Shown here piece after piece: positions 7,972 through 16,519 of a stretch of 64,000 bases of DNA (position 1 is its first letter; the number at the start of each line of letters is the position of its first letter). The notes under the pieces were generated by a model. The model did no database searches and had not been told where the DNA came from. It saw only the letters and a list, made by a program, of their open reading frames with translations. The stretch covers positions 1,116,001-1,180,000 of the forward strand of contig JAWLBB010000001.1 in the NCBI GenBank assembly GCA_041395105.1, written 5' to 3'. The stretch is from Opitutaceae bacterium. Lineage in GTDB: Bacteria > Verrucomicrobiota > Verrucomicrobiia > Opitutales > Opitutaceae. The position numbers and the translations under genes were made by a program.

Positions 7972-8832
7972 ATGATCCTTCCCAACTTCCTGATCATCGG
8001 AGCGTCGAAGGCAGCGACGACGTCTCTCTATCATCACCTTGCCGCTCACCCGGAAGTATTCATGAGCCGGGTGAAGGAGGTCAATTTCTTTGCGTATTCA
8101 CCGACGGGGCTGGGCTTTCCACCGGAGTGGGAGAAGGACAAGCATCACCAGTTTCCGGCGAAAACGATTGAGGAATACGCTGCGTTGTTTGATGACGCTA
8201 TCGGCTGCAAAGCGACGGGTGAAGCCTCGCCTCTCTACCTTGACAGCCCATTGGCTCCGGAGGCCATCCGCAAGAGGCTCCCGGATGTGCGGCTGATCGT
8301 CAGCCTTAGAAACCCGGTGGATCGGATCCTGTCGGACTTCAAGATGCGCCTCCGATGCGGGTTCTCAACGGATTCGTTTGAGGAGGCCTTCCAACCGGGG
8401 AAGCAACTCTACGAATTGGGTTTTGTATCCGGTCTGCTCGGGAATTACTTGGATCGTTTTGATCGGAGGCAGATCAAGATGCTTCTTTTCGATGATATCG
8501 TCTCGGCCCCGGCGTCCGTCATGGCCGATGTCTATCGATTTCTCGATGTATCCGATGCGTTCGTGCCTGACCTGGAGCGGCGTTACAATTCCGCTCCGGA
8601 TCGTCGAACGAAGAGAACCGGTTCCGGCCTTCGCGGATGGGCTGTCAGGTTAAAGCGGAGATTGCTTTCCGGAATCAAGTCTGGAGACAAGGTCACCCGA
8701 GATACCCCGGGGCTGACGAGCGACGATCTCGCGAAATATCGGGAGCATCTCGCTATCACCTACGGAGAGGAAATCAGACGGCTCGAGGCGATGATTGGAA
8801 GGGACCTGAGTGGTTGGATTCCTAGAGCCTGA
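7972..8832 (+). CDS. PAPS-dependent sulfotransferase domain protein
   Basis: 286 residues, cytosolic, no signal peptide. The N-terminal FLIIGASKAATTSLYHHL is the 5'-phosphosulfate-binding loop of Sulfotransfer_1-type enzymes. LIVSLRNPVDRILSDF at about residue 105 is the 3'-phosphate-binding motif with the conserved Arg and Ser. Length is normal for the family. The enzyme transfers sulfate from PAPS to a hydroxyl or amine of an acceptor, probably a sugar here given the neighbouring EPS locus. AGGA lies 5 nt before the ATG. It is a solitary plus-strand gene facing the minus-strand glycosyltransferase. It is one of three sulfotransferases in the window (31992 and 35320 are the others), which are mutually divergent and so not recent copies. 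Confidence 0.88.
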   Translation: MILPNFLIIGASKAATTSLYHHLAAHPEVFMSRVKEVNFFAYSPTGLGFPPEWEKDKHHQFPAKTIEEYAALFDDAIGCKATGEASPLYLDSPLAPEAIRKRLPDVRLIVSLRNPVDRILSDFKMRLRCGFSTDSFEEAFQPGKQLYELGFVSGLLGNYLDRFDRRQIKMLLFDDIVSAPASVMADVYRFLDVSDAFVPDLERRYNSAPDRRTKRTGSGLRGWAVRLKRRLLSGIKSGDKVTRDTPGLTSDDLAKYREHLAITYGEEIRRLEAMIGRDLSGWIPRA

Positions 8833-8856
8833 GTGGAATCCACCTCGCCTCTACGG

Positions 8857-10086
8857 TCAGTCTTTGAGCAATCCGTTTTGGGCGAGGGCAGCGATCATTC
8901 GCTCGCAGGCGTGGGGCCACGTCCAGTAGTCTAGAATGTATTGACGGGCCTGGTGTCCGATTTCCACTCGACATTCCAACTCATGGATGACCCGGGTCAG
9001 CTCTCGGGCGAAAGGCGCCTCGAAACGCTCGGTGAGGGTAGAGGCTCCGGGGCAGCGCATGGTTTCACGGACCCCGCCTTCGCTCACGGCGACCACCGGC
9101 ACGCCGCAGGCGAGGGCCTCCAGCGGACTCAACCCCATCGGTTCCATGATCGCGGTATAGGCGTAGACGGTAGCGCCCTGGTAGAGGGCAACCAACTCGG
9201 ACTCGGAGACGTCCACCCTAAAGCTTAGGTCAACCGAGCATTCGCCAGCCAGATCTGTGAGGTGGTTCACTTCTGACGCGCTGGCCGTATTGCCCACGAT
9301 AATCACCGGCAATCGGCTCGGCTTGTCGATCAGCCCGACAGATCGGATGAGAAAGTCATAGCCCTTTAGGGGCGCAACTGCGCCAACACTCAGGATATAC
9401 CGATCGGGCCGTGGGGGTTCCGGCGGGACGAATTTGTCGGTATCGACTCCAAGGTGGATGACGGACGCCCGACGACCGTAGGCGCGATAGATCGTTTCGT
9501 TCGAATAGTGCGAATTGGTCACCAACACGTCGATGGAGGCTAGATTCTCCCGGTCTAGTCGCTTGATGGCACGCTCGAGGGCGTTTTGCGAAGGGCTGTA
9601 CCACCACTCGGCTAGTCGAGCTGACCTCTTTCTGGCCGGCCCAAACTGGCGATCAATCCTGGGTTCGTAGAATCGGCGCATGGGCTCGGCGCAGAAATAG
9701 ACCGTTGGGCAGACAAGATATCGCCCGACGTATGGGCTCTGCACGATCCTGTCATGATGAAGGAAGGCGAAGTCATATCCTTCCAAGTCGATGTCCGATG
9801 CGATCCGACGCGCAACCTTATCGAGTCTGCTCAGAGTCCGGAAAGTGCCGATCACATTGAGGTGATTGCGGAGAGCGGGCAGACTCCCACTAATCCGTTT
9901 GACCGGCTCCAGAGGATAGACCTTATCGAAGCGGACAAAAGCGTTGAGCGGAAGGTAGTCTTCGTTGGCGGTGGCGGGACGGTAGAGGTCTATTGTGTGT
10001 CCGCGTCGATGGAACTCCTTCGTGAACTCGTATAGTTCCCGTTTACTTCCTCCTGACGTCAGATTGTGGTAAATCGCGATTTTCAA
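8857..10086 (-). CDS. Glycosyltransferase, family 4-like
   Basis: 409 residues, GT-B fold, beginning MKIAIYHNLTSGGSKRELYEF. The N-lobe start (SGGSKRE) and the C-lobe nucleotide-sugar motif EPMGLSPLEALACGVPVVA, with the E-x7-E pair, identify a retaining GT4 enzyme. RYILSVGAVAPLKGYDFLI marks the beginning of the second Rossmann lobe. It would add a hexose or similar sugar from a nucleotide-sugar to a lipid-linked acceptor at the inner face of the membrane. It is on the minus strand immediately downstream of the exosortase, separated by about 50 bp, so the two are probably co-transcribed. Donor and acceptor are not predictable. Confidence 0.88.
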   Translation of the reverse strand: MKIAIYHNLTSGGSKRELYEFTKEFHRRGHTIDLYRPATANEDYLPLNAFVRFDKVYPLEPVKRISGSLPALRNHLNVIGTFRTLSRLDKVARRIASDIDLEGYDFAFLHHDRIVQSPYVGRYLVCPTVYFCAEPMRRFYEPRIDRQFGPARKRSARLAEWWYSPSQNALERAIKRLDRENLASIDVLVTNSHYSNETIYRAYGRRASVIHLGVDTDKFVPPEPPRPDRYILSVGAVAPLKGYDFLIRSVGLIDKPSRLPVIIVGNTASASEVNHLTDLAGECSVDLSFRVDVSESELVALYQGATVYAYTAIMEPMGLSPLEALACGVPVVAVSEGGVRETMRCPGASTLTERFEAPFARELTRVIHELECRVEIGHQARQYILDYWTWPHACERMIAALAQNGLLKD

Positions 10087-10135
10087 AAGGAAGACTTGGG
10101 GGTTGGTGTTCGTCTTGCCAGGACGGTGATTCGTG

Positions 10136-11860
10136 TCACGGTTTTAGGTCTTCAGTTTCGACGTCTTCGATCACCAGTGCTGAATGCAGGATTTTCTCCA
10201 CGGCCGACCATGCATCATCGATGTTCGCTTTTCCTTCAATGCCGATCAAGAGCATGGCTACAGGGAAATTCCGGCGTCCCACGCGGATGCGCTCCACCGC
10301 ACCACGGAAGTGGTCCGTGATGGATTGGTTCCGGGTTCTGAATGAAACCACGTCATTCAATTCGCTTTCAGATCCCCGCAACCAGACTGCTCTGAACGTC
10401 TGAAAGGATTGATCGATCTGGGGGTAGCGCATCTGGTAGGTATCAAATGGAATCTGCGAAGATAGTAGATCGAATTCCTTCGGAGCCGTTCTTGCTTCGA
10501 CCACGGCGCCTCCATTTCGGACCATGCAGATGTCTGGCGAATGATTATCGACCGCCTCCATTCCAAGTATCCCGCGGTCCCAGGTCAGAAAGTAGATTTC
10601 TATGCGACTTCCGTCGGGCAGATAGAACTCTGCCCGCTGGCCGTGATCGTAACGAAGGAATTCCTGGACATTATTAGGTACGTCCAGAAATTGAAACCCT
10701 GACTCGGCCGAAGGATCTGGCCAGTTCATGATGAGGGATTCGCCGACCGGTGCATCCTGGTCGTGCCTCGCGAACCACCACTCGATCAGAACAAATGACA
10801 GAACGATCCAACTGAGTGCGAGCCGTGCGAAGGCCGGACGAATCGGGTTGAAGTCCCAGAAGGATTTCTGTGACTGTGCGCCACCACCGGTCGTCTTCTC
10901 TCCTCGGTTGAGCCATTCCGAGACGAGAAAGAGGCCGAGACAGGATCCTCCGAAGGCCAGAGCTCCGACCCAATCGTGCCAAGCGTCGAACATGCCAGGT
11001 TCTCCGTAGAGGACCACCAGAGTCAGGGTGAGCGCCCTGAAGCAGTTGAAAGCAAACGCAAAGAAGCCGGCGGTGAAAACGAGGAGAAGCCGCTTTCCAA
11101 TACCGTGTCGGAAGAGTTCGCCAAAAAAAAGGCCGACCATGACGAGCGCCTGGAGCGATCGAATGCCGCTGCAGACGTCGCCGACCATTACGGTCTGGCT
11201 GCCCACTTCGATGACGTTGCCGGTGTATATTGCGGGAACGGCAAAGAATCGGAGACATTCGACTGTGAAGTGGACGACTCCATCGGTCAGACCCGAAATG
11301 ATTGGAATCTCGTAACGCTGAGGCCAAGGAAGCGCCGTCACGAGGAATGCAATGGGGAAAAAGAGGTGCGCACCAAACCGGCGCCCTCCCATCAGGATGG
11401 CAATACCGAGGGATAGGAAAATCACAGTTCCAGTATGAATCCAGGCGATCATCCTCCAATTTGGGATGGCCTCCGTGAACAACTGAACGAAGGGCAAAAT
11501 AAGAAACGCTCCCACCACGAAGACGCAATCCAGGACCGACGGCGGAACAGGCGTGGGGCGGTCGCCTAATCGCCGCCAGATGAGAAAGAGGGCGAGAACG
11601 GGAACTACCCATCCGTAATTGTAGTAGGATTTCGCGTCCCAGAAAATCGAAAGCTGGAAAGCCCAATTCATCCAGACGATCACGGCTGAAAGGACGAGCA
11701 GCATGATGGCAAGGCGACCCGGTCCGGAACGGATCGGGATGACTGGCTCCTGACCGGTGCCTTTGTCAGTTGGAGTGGTCAAAATGGAAAGGGATGAGAC
11801 GTAGACTGAATCGACGGGAAGCTGTACAATCTTAGCGCCCTCCGCAACTCCTCGTGTCAC
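10136..11860 (-). CDS. Exosortase with C-terminal EpsI-like domain
   Basis: 574-residue polytopic membrane protein, GTG start. The exosortase triad is visible: Cys230 in GDVCSGIRSLQ, Arg275 in FNCFRAL and His295 in DAWHDWVG. This is the transpeptidase-like core that cleaves PEP-CTERM tails. About eight hydrophobic segments precede residue 320. After a last transmembrane segment (about 343-363) a soluble C-terminal region contains IYFLTWDRGI and DNHSPDICMVRNGG, resembling the EpsI domain that is often fused to or encoded next to exosortases. Its evident substrates are the two PEP-CTERM proteins at 1106 and 2385. It probably forms a transcription unit with the following glycosyltransferase. The first 40 residues are weakly supported, so a later start is possible. 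Confidence 0.9.
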   Translation of the reverse strand: MTRGVAEGAKIVQLPVDSVYVSSLSILTTPTDKGTGQEPVIPIRSGPGRLAIMLLVLSAVIVWMNWAFQLSIFWDAKSYYNYGWVVPVLALFLIWRRLGDRPTPVPPSVLDCVFVVGAFLILPFVQLFTEAIPNWRMIAWIHTGTVIFLSLGIAILMGGRRFGAHLFFPIAFLVTALPWPQRYEIPIISGLTDGVVHFTVECLRFFAVPAIYTGNVIEVGSQTVMVGDVCSGIRSLQALVMVGLFFGELFRHGIGKRLLLVFTAGFFAFAFNCFRALTLTLVVLYGEPGMFDAWHDWVGALAFGGSCLGLFLVSEWLNRGEKTTGGGAQSQKSFWDFNPIRPAFARLALSWIVLSFVLIEWWFARHDQDAPVGESLIMNWPDPSAESGFQFLDVPNNVQEFLRYDHGQRAEFYLPDGSRIEIYFLTWDRGILGMEAVDNHSPDICMVRNGGAVVEARTAPKEFDLLSSQIPFDTYQMRYPQIDQSFQTFRAVWLRGSESELNDVVSFRTRNQSITDHFRGAVERIRVGRRNFPVAMLLIGIEGKANIDDAWSAVEKILHSALVIEDVETEDLKP

Positions 11861-12013
11861 TAGAGCGGCGGAAAATGCCAGGCTGGAACCGGGTGGCAGC
11901 AGCCATGGTCGGTCTTGAGTCCAAGTGCAAACACGGCGCCAGGACGACCTGGTTTACGAGATTCAAGACGAACGGTCGACGCGTCTAGGTCCGATCCCAA
12001 ATCAGACTAGTGG

Positions 12014-15000
12014 TCAGGGGACAGGATTCGGCCATGGACCCGGATTCCTGCCATTGGTATAGCCAATGTCGACGCCGATTCCGTTGGCCTCGCCGCCTTT
12101 CCGGAGATGAAAGTCTCCCACTTCTGCGTTGCGGAAATTCCTCCCATTGGAATTATCGCCATTGAGGAGGTTGTTCTCAACCCGGTTGGGGGTCTTCGTG
12201 AGGAACCACCAGCGGATGTTGTTCCCGTCGAGGCTCGGGCTGTCTGGGTTGGTCCCTGTCGGGCCTTCTGTAGAAATCTGTTTGGAGTTGTTGATCACTT
12301 CGCAGAGGTAGAAGGCGCCATTCCTCTCGACAGTATTTGACGTGTAGTAGGTAGTACCTGATTTCCAGGGTCCTGGATCCTTTGGATTTGCCCGGCTATC
12401 AGAGGTAGGGCCGCGCTCAAAGTAGTTTCCTTCAACGACGACCCCTGCCGGGTCCTTTGTCATTGCGCCCGATAGATTGTAGCTGCTCCAGGCGATATCT
12501 GGCAGGTCGGGATCCGAGTATCCGAAAAAGATATTGTTCTGGATCCGGGTCAGACTGGCACTGCTTCGGTAAAAGTGTACGCCATACCACCGTGAATATC
12601 CTATGGCATTGTGTGCGATCTCACCGGCTGTTCCTGTGGTTGAAATGCCTAGGTGTTCGTTGCCAATCATTACGTTGTGGGTGATAGTTGCTCCTTCAGG
12701 GGCGGGAAGATCATTGCCGTCAGATACCTTGTGTTGATTGGACGCAGCGCCTGTTACGTTCATCAGAAGACTCCGACGCAATTCATAGGCGCTGCCTTCT
12801 CCTTCGCTGGAAATATAGACGCAATGGTCGTGAAATGTGTTCCCGCCATCATGGATGAAGACTCCGTCGATGATGAGTCCCTTGGCGTTACCCTTGATGC
12901 CGGCATGAAGGAAGTTCCTGATTTCAACGTCGAGAATGCGGCAGCCCACGCCGTTGCTGGCTATCTGGTTGGCATGGGCGAAGAACCGAAATGCACCTTC
13001 GTGAATCTGGTCACCGTAGGGAACCTCGTCGCGGCGCTGATCGAAGACGATTCCGCTGAACTCGATGTATTGGCCCTGCAGTTTGACCAATTCAAACATG
13101 CCGCCTCGTCCTCCTCTGTCCCGCTCATCAAGCGCGCGCTCAACCGCTTGACTGGAATAGGTGACAATGGGGCGTGGTCCGCCGTCCTTTGGGCCGCGGA
13201 TTGCCAACCAGTTGACTGGCGAACCCCATGAATTGACGTCGATCCGGTCGTCCAATTCGTAGACTCCACTTGCGAGTTCGATAAGCGTGGATCGGGTCAA
13301 TTGACTGGCTGCGTTGGTTGGAATGGCGTTGACCGCGCGATTAAGGGTTTTAAAGGGTCGAGTGAAGGACCCGCTTCCGAAGAGATCGTTTCCCCGGATC
13401 GGATCGACGTAGATCTTACGCTCCGCTTCACCAGCAAATGATCGATCGGCGAGTCGAGGGACGCCGTTTCCGATATCCAAATCCTTCAGCGAGTTCCAGA
13501 CCTCGAACAATTCTTCCCGGTGCATCTTGGTGTCGACCATCCAGGGCCACCCCCACTCTCTGAGGCTATAGACATCGCCGCGGGCTCTAGCCAGAGGGGG
13601 TAGGAATGCCAGGCTGTTGCCTTCATTGTAGAGCGTTCGGATTTCCGCAGATGAGAGGGTGCGGTTCCAGAAACTCAATTCGTCGAACATGTGGCGCTGA
13701 CCGCTCACGTTGAGCGACGTCGATGTTGAGCAAAGATGGGGGTAGGAGTCCGATGTCACGAAACTACGGTTGTCGCTGGTTTGACCGTCCCGATCCAACT
13801 CTCCGTTCACATAGAGTTCGACGTCGTCTAGTTTCGCACCTCTATTCGGCACAACCAGGGTGACCATGGTTGGCTTCCCAAGAAAATCCGGCTCGGGCCA
13901 GACCTTCTCCGATCCAGCAAAACTCAAGACGATTTCACCTCCGTTCTTTCCTCGGCTGAACAGAGTGTAGCCGGGTTCGGTTTCCGAAGATCCGACCGAA
14001 ATGAAGTAAGTGTCCCGACGGATGTTGTCTGCATTCCAATACCAAAAATTGACCGCTCGCGGCAGATCGGAACCATTCCAGGGAATCGGAGCATACTGGA
14101 TGCCGTTCCGCTTCAATCGAACACAACGGCCGATGACTCCCCCATCTTGTTGATTGCCGATTTCGCCACGTGTGATGATATTCTGACCAGCGATTCGATC
14201 GACGGTCCAGTTGTCTGGACCGAAGGCATAGTGTGCAATGAGGCCGTCGCTCAGGCTGGTATCGTCGTGTTTGACCGCCGAAACCTGCTTTGGGGCGCCG
14301 GAATTCTGGGCGAGGATTAGGAGCCGATCGTCCGGAGAAATGTCGGCCAATGTGGTCGAAATCAGCAGATTATTCGAGGCACGGGAAGGAGATCGGATCG
14401 AATCGAGCAGTTCTTTGTTTTCGTTGGAATCCTGCATCTGGCACCCCGCAAGGGTCAGGGTGCCTTCGCTGTCGAAATTGACGGCCGGACTGAAGCTCGT
14501 CAGATCGAGACGCTGGAGTTCGATTTCGCTGGATTTGGCAACCTTGACACCCGACTGGGCGGATCCGGCGAGGGTGAGGTTGGAGAGGACGATTTCGCGC
14601 GCGGATCTGACCTCGATGACGGCTTCGGCGGCACTGCGAAGATCGATGATCGGTCGTTCGTCTCCATAGGCGGAGAGCACAAAAGGCGCACCTTCCCGAC
14701 CGGAGAAATCTCCACCCAGAATAACCGACTTGCTGACGGGATATCTTCCGTTGCGGACTTCGACGGAGACTAACTGGTCATTCTCCTGCAGCGCGATACG
14801 GGCGGCACTCAGAGCCGCTTCGATCGTTGCGAAAGGGCCATCGGTCCCATTGAACTCGGGATCGCGATAGGCGCCGCTCCAATTGTCATCTCCGTACGTG
14901 GCGACGTAGAAGGTTCGCGTCTGAGATTGCCCAACTGCATTCAGCCAACCAATCATTCCGCTCAAGACGAGGATGAAGGCGCTGCAAATGTGTGGACAGC

Positions 15001-15037
15001 GTTTGAAATCGAATCGGAAAGATTTGTGATTAGGCAC
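12014..15037 (-). CDS. Secreted right-handed beta-helix protein with LamG-like domain
   Basis: 1007 residues with an N-terminal signal or anchor segment (about 15-38, ending near GQSQT). Domains in order: a parallel beta-helix beginning FYVATYGDDNWSG (about 42-240), a concanavalin/LamG-like jelly roll (about 265-490, starting LIAHYAFGPDNWTVD and ending with FDELSFWNRTLSSAEIR), a second beta-helix (about 540-880, beginning IYVDPIRGNDLFGSG), and a short WKSGTTYYTSNTVERNG module resembling small carbohydrate-binding folds. Such beta-helices occur in polysaccharide lyases and epimerases, so an extracellular polysaccharide-modifying or -binding role is inferred. No PEP-CTERM tail is present. It lies upstream of the minus-strand exosortase and just before the divergent regulatory cassette. 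Confidence 0.8.
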   Translation of the reverse strand: MPNHKSFRFDFKRCPHICSAFILVLSGMIGWLNAVGQSQTRTFYVATYGDDNWSGAYRDPEFNGTDGPFATIEAALSAARIALQENDQLVSVEVRNGRYPVSKSVILGGDFSGREGAPFVLSAYGDERPIIDLRSAAEAVIEVRSAREIVLSNLTLAGSAQSGVKVAKSSEIELQRLDLTSFSPAVNFDSEGTLTLAGCQMQDSNENKELLDSIRSPSRASNNLLISTTLADISPDDRLLILAQNSGAPKQVSAVKHDDTSLSDGLIAHYAFGPDNWTVDRIAGQNIITRGEIGNQQDGGVIGRCVRLKRNGIQYAPIPWNGSDLPRAVNFWYWNADNIRRDTYFISVGSSETEPGYTLFSRGKNGGEIVLSFAGSEKVWPEPDFLGKPTMVTLVVPNRGAKLDDVELYVNGELDRDGQTSDNRSFVTSDSYPHLCSTSTSLNVSGQRHMFDELSFWNRTLSSAEIRTLYNEGNSLAFLPPLARARGDVYSLREWGWPWMVDTKMHREELFEVWNSLKDLDIGNGVPRLADRSFAGEAERKIYVDPIRGNDLFGSGSFTRPFKTLNRAVNAIPTNAASQLTRSTLIELASGVYELDDRIDVNSWGSPVNWLAIRGPKDGGPRPIVTYSSQAVERALDERDRGGRGGMFELVKLQGQYIEFSGIVFDQRRDEVPYGDQIHEGAFRFFAHANQIASNGVGCRILDVEIRNFLHAGIKGNAKGLIIDGVFIHDGGNTFHDHCVYISSEGEGSAYELRRSLLMNVTGAASNQHKVSDGNDLPAPEGATITHNVMIGNEHLGISTTGTAGEIAHNAIGYSRWYGVHFYRSSASLTRIQNNIFFGYSDPDLPDIAWSSYNLSGAMTKDPAGVVVEGNYFERGPTSDSRANPKDPGPWKSGTTYYTSNTVERNGAFYLCEVINNSKQISTEGPTGTNPDSPSLDGNNIRWWFLTKTPNRVENNLLNGDNSNGRNFRNAEVGDFHLRKGGEANGIGVDIGYTNGRNPGPWPNPVP

Positions 15038-15265
15038 AGGACCGTTGGTGTTGGCTCAGATTTGTCTTGGGAAGCTGAACGGTGGGCACTCTTGGCAAGA
15101 CTCTGGTTCAAGTCATTGACCCTTTTGTGGACAGAAAGTGATTACGACTCGCGGGGAACCGGGTTGACGATAGGTAGCTCGATTTCAGGAGTTTTCACAT
15201 CTGAATCTTTCTTGAGCCGAATCATCGACAATTGCCTACCCCAATCACTATCAGATTGCAGGTCT

Positions 15266-15310
15266 ATCGGTTGCCGAAATTGGCTTTCATTTTTTTCTGA
15301 AACAACCGAT
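15266..15310. promoter_or_regulatory. Inverted repeat spanning the start of the GbsR-like gene
   Basis: ATCGGTTG (15266-15273) and CAACCGAT (15303-15310) are perfect 8-nt complements about 29 nt apart. The right arm includes the first two bases of the ATG at 15309. This could be an mRNA fold masking the start codon or an operator for autoregulation. The observation is certain; the role is a guess. Confidence 0.35.
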
Positions 15311-15824
15311 GCTCCAGCGGGTGATAGAAAGAAATGCCAGCTCGGTCGGAAATCTGAACCGGCTCGAACTCGATGTGCTCGCGTTGTTTGGTCAGTTTTC
15401 CAAGGTGTTGGGTTATCCAAAATCGGTTGGTGAAATCTATGGAACACTCTATCTTTCAGGTGGTTACATGTCCATGGGAGATATTGTGGGAAAACTTGAG
15501 ATTAGCCTGGGATCGGTGAGCCAGGGCCTCCGGGTTCTCAAGGACCTTGAAGCCATTTCGGTCGAGCATTCTGATGTTGCCCGTAAGGATCTGTTCAGAG
15601 CGGAAACCGACTATGGTCGATTTCTTGCGTGTTTTCTCAGAGATCGTGTACAGCCTGAGATTCAGGTTCTTCGAGAGCGGATTGAGCGTATCGGTTTGGA
15701 AGCGAGCCGGGATTCGGGGTTCGAACCATCCGTTGTCAGACGGATCGATGGGATACGAGAAATCCATACTTTGTTGGTCGAACTGATACCCGCTGTCAGG
15801 GTGGTTCTGGAGGCGCAGAAGTGA
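15309..15824 (+). CDS. GbsR/MarR-like winged-helix transcriptional regulator
   Basis: 171 residues. The N-terminal half reads FSKVLGYPKSVGEIYGTLYLS, then MSMGDIVGKLEISLGSVSQGLRVLKDLEAI, a winged helix-turn-helix of the GbsR/MarR type. A basic-acidic helical C-terminal half is probably the dimerisation region. Members of this group repress or activate adjacent transport and surface-polysaccharide genes. The stop overlaps the start of the NusG-like gene by 4 bp (GTGA), so the two are translationally coupled. An inverted repeat covers its own start codon. It stands at the head of the EPS locus and divergently from the beta-helix gene, so it is the best candidate for local control. Its effector is unknown. 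Confidence 0.85.
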   Translation: MLQRVIERNASSVGNLNRLELDVLALFGQFSKVLGYPKSVGEIYGTLYLSGGYMSMGDIVGKLEISLGSVSQGLRVLKDLEAISVEHSDVARKDLFRAETDYGRFLACFLRDRVQPEIQVLRERIERIGLEASRDSGFEPSVVRRIDGIREIHTLLVELIPAVRVVLEAQK

Positions 15825-16390
15825 CCGGTCTGAGTGACAAGTTTGCCTGGTATTGCCTGCGATCCAAGACCAAGCGGGAGCACATCGCAGCTGCTTTTGT
15901 CGAGCAACAGTGTGAAACGGAAGTATTTGCACCGCGGATTGCGGTCTGGCGGAAAACCCGAAGTGGGCGCAAATTGTTCGTCGAAGCCCTCTTCCCCGGC
16001 TATTTCTTTGCTCGTTTCCAATGGGGTCAATCAGGGCGGCGGATTCTGTCGGCTCAAGGTGTTACGGGGGTCGTTCGGTTCGGCAACAAGGTGCCGTCCG
16101 TGTCTGACCTAATCATTGCCGATCTGCAGGCGACGATGCGAGAAGTCAGTGCAGCAGGTGGGCAAGGTGTCGGCTTGGAGGAAGGCGAAATCGTCGAGAT
16201 TCTGACCGGTTGCTTCAAGGGTTCGACGGGTCGAGTAACCAAGGTGTCGGGGAGAGCCGATCGGGTTTCGATCCTGATCGATTTCCTCGGCCGATCGGTA
16301 AACATAGACCTTCCAAGATCGTCGTTACTGGCCAGCGAAACGACGGAGGTTGTTGTTCCCGAGCAATTCCTGCGATCCTGTAGAATTTGA
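15821..16390 (+). CDS. NusG/RfaH-like specialised antitermination factor
   Basis: 189 residues, GTG start overlapping the upstream stop. The NGN domain opens with WYCLRSKTKREHIAA and contains ALFPGYFFARF; the C-terminal KOW motif is EGEIVEILTGCFKGSTGRVTKV. Specialised NusG paralogs of this type (RfaH, UpxY, LoaP) travel with RNA polymerase and let it read through long surface-polysaccharide operons. Being encoded immediately before the ABC exporter and a run of glycosyltransferase genes matches that role. A 12-mer resembling the enterobacterial ops recruitment site lies 77 bp downstream of its stop. It is not the housekeeping nusG, which normally sits beside secE and ribosomal-protein genes. 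Confidence 0.92.
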   Translation: MTGLSDKFAWYCLRSKTKREHIAAAFVEQQCETEVFAPRIAVWRKTRSGRKLFVEALFPGYFFARFQWGQSGRRILSAQGVTGVVRFGNKVPSVSDLIIADLQATMREVSAAGGQGVGLEEGEIVEILTGCFKGSTGRVTKVSGRADRVSILIDFLGRSVNIDLPRSSLLASETTEVVVPEQFLRSCRI

Positions 16391-16467
16391 TCCAGTCTCA
16401 GTCAGCGAGAACTCCACTTGTAGTTTACCCGACGGCTTTGCTGGATATATTCCGGCATTCGGCCGGT

Positions 16468-16479
16468 GGCGGCAGCTTG
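16468..16479 (+). promoter_or_regulatory. ops-like element in the leader before wzt-like gene
   Basis: GGCGGCAGCTTG differs from the ops core GGCGGTAGCNTG of enterobacterial RfaH targets by one base (C for T at position 6). It lies between the NusG-like gene and the exporter operon, the expected place. Whether this lineage uses an ops-type signal is unknown, and a 12-mer match can be chance. Confidence 0.35.
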
Positions 16480-16485
16480 TTAACA

Positions 16486-16500
16486 TACTTTCCGAAAGTA
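16486..16500. promoter_or_regulatory. Perfect 15-bp palindrome upstream of the EPS exporter operon
   Basis: TACTTTC-C-GAAAGTA, 7-bp arms around a single C, ending 19 bp before the ATG of the ATP-binding gene. Its symmetry suits a homodimeric winged-helix repressor such as the GbsR-like protein encoded just upstream. It is too tight to form a good RNA hairpin. Confidence 0.45.
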
Positions 16501-16519
16501 GAAACCGGATTATGACACA

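Noticed and set aside
7335..8171. 278-codon plus-strand frame across the TPR and sulfotransferase genes
   Set aside because: Overlaps two well-supported genes and is a composition-driven open frame.
10674..11666. 330-codon frame in the exosortase gene
   Set aside because: Same strand but another frame; Arg/Ser/Pro-rich product without features, while the exosortase frame carries the full catalytic triad and transmembrane pattern.
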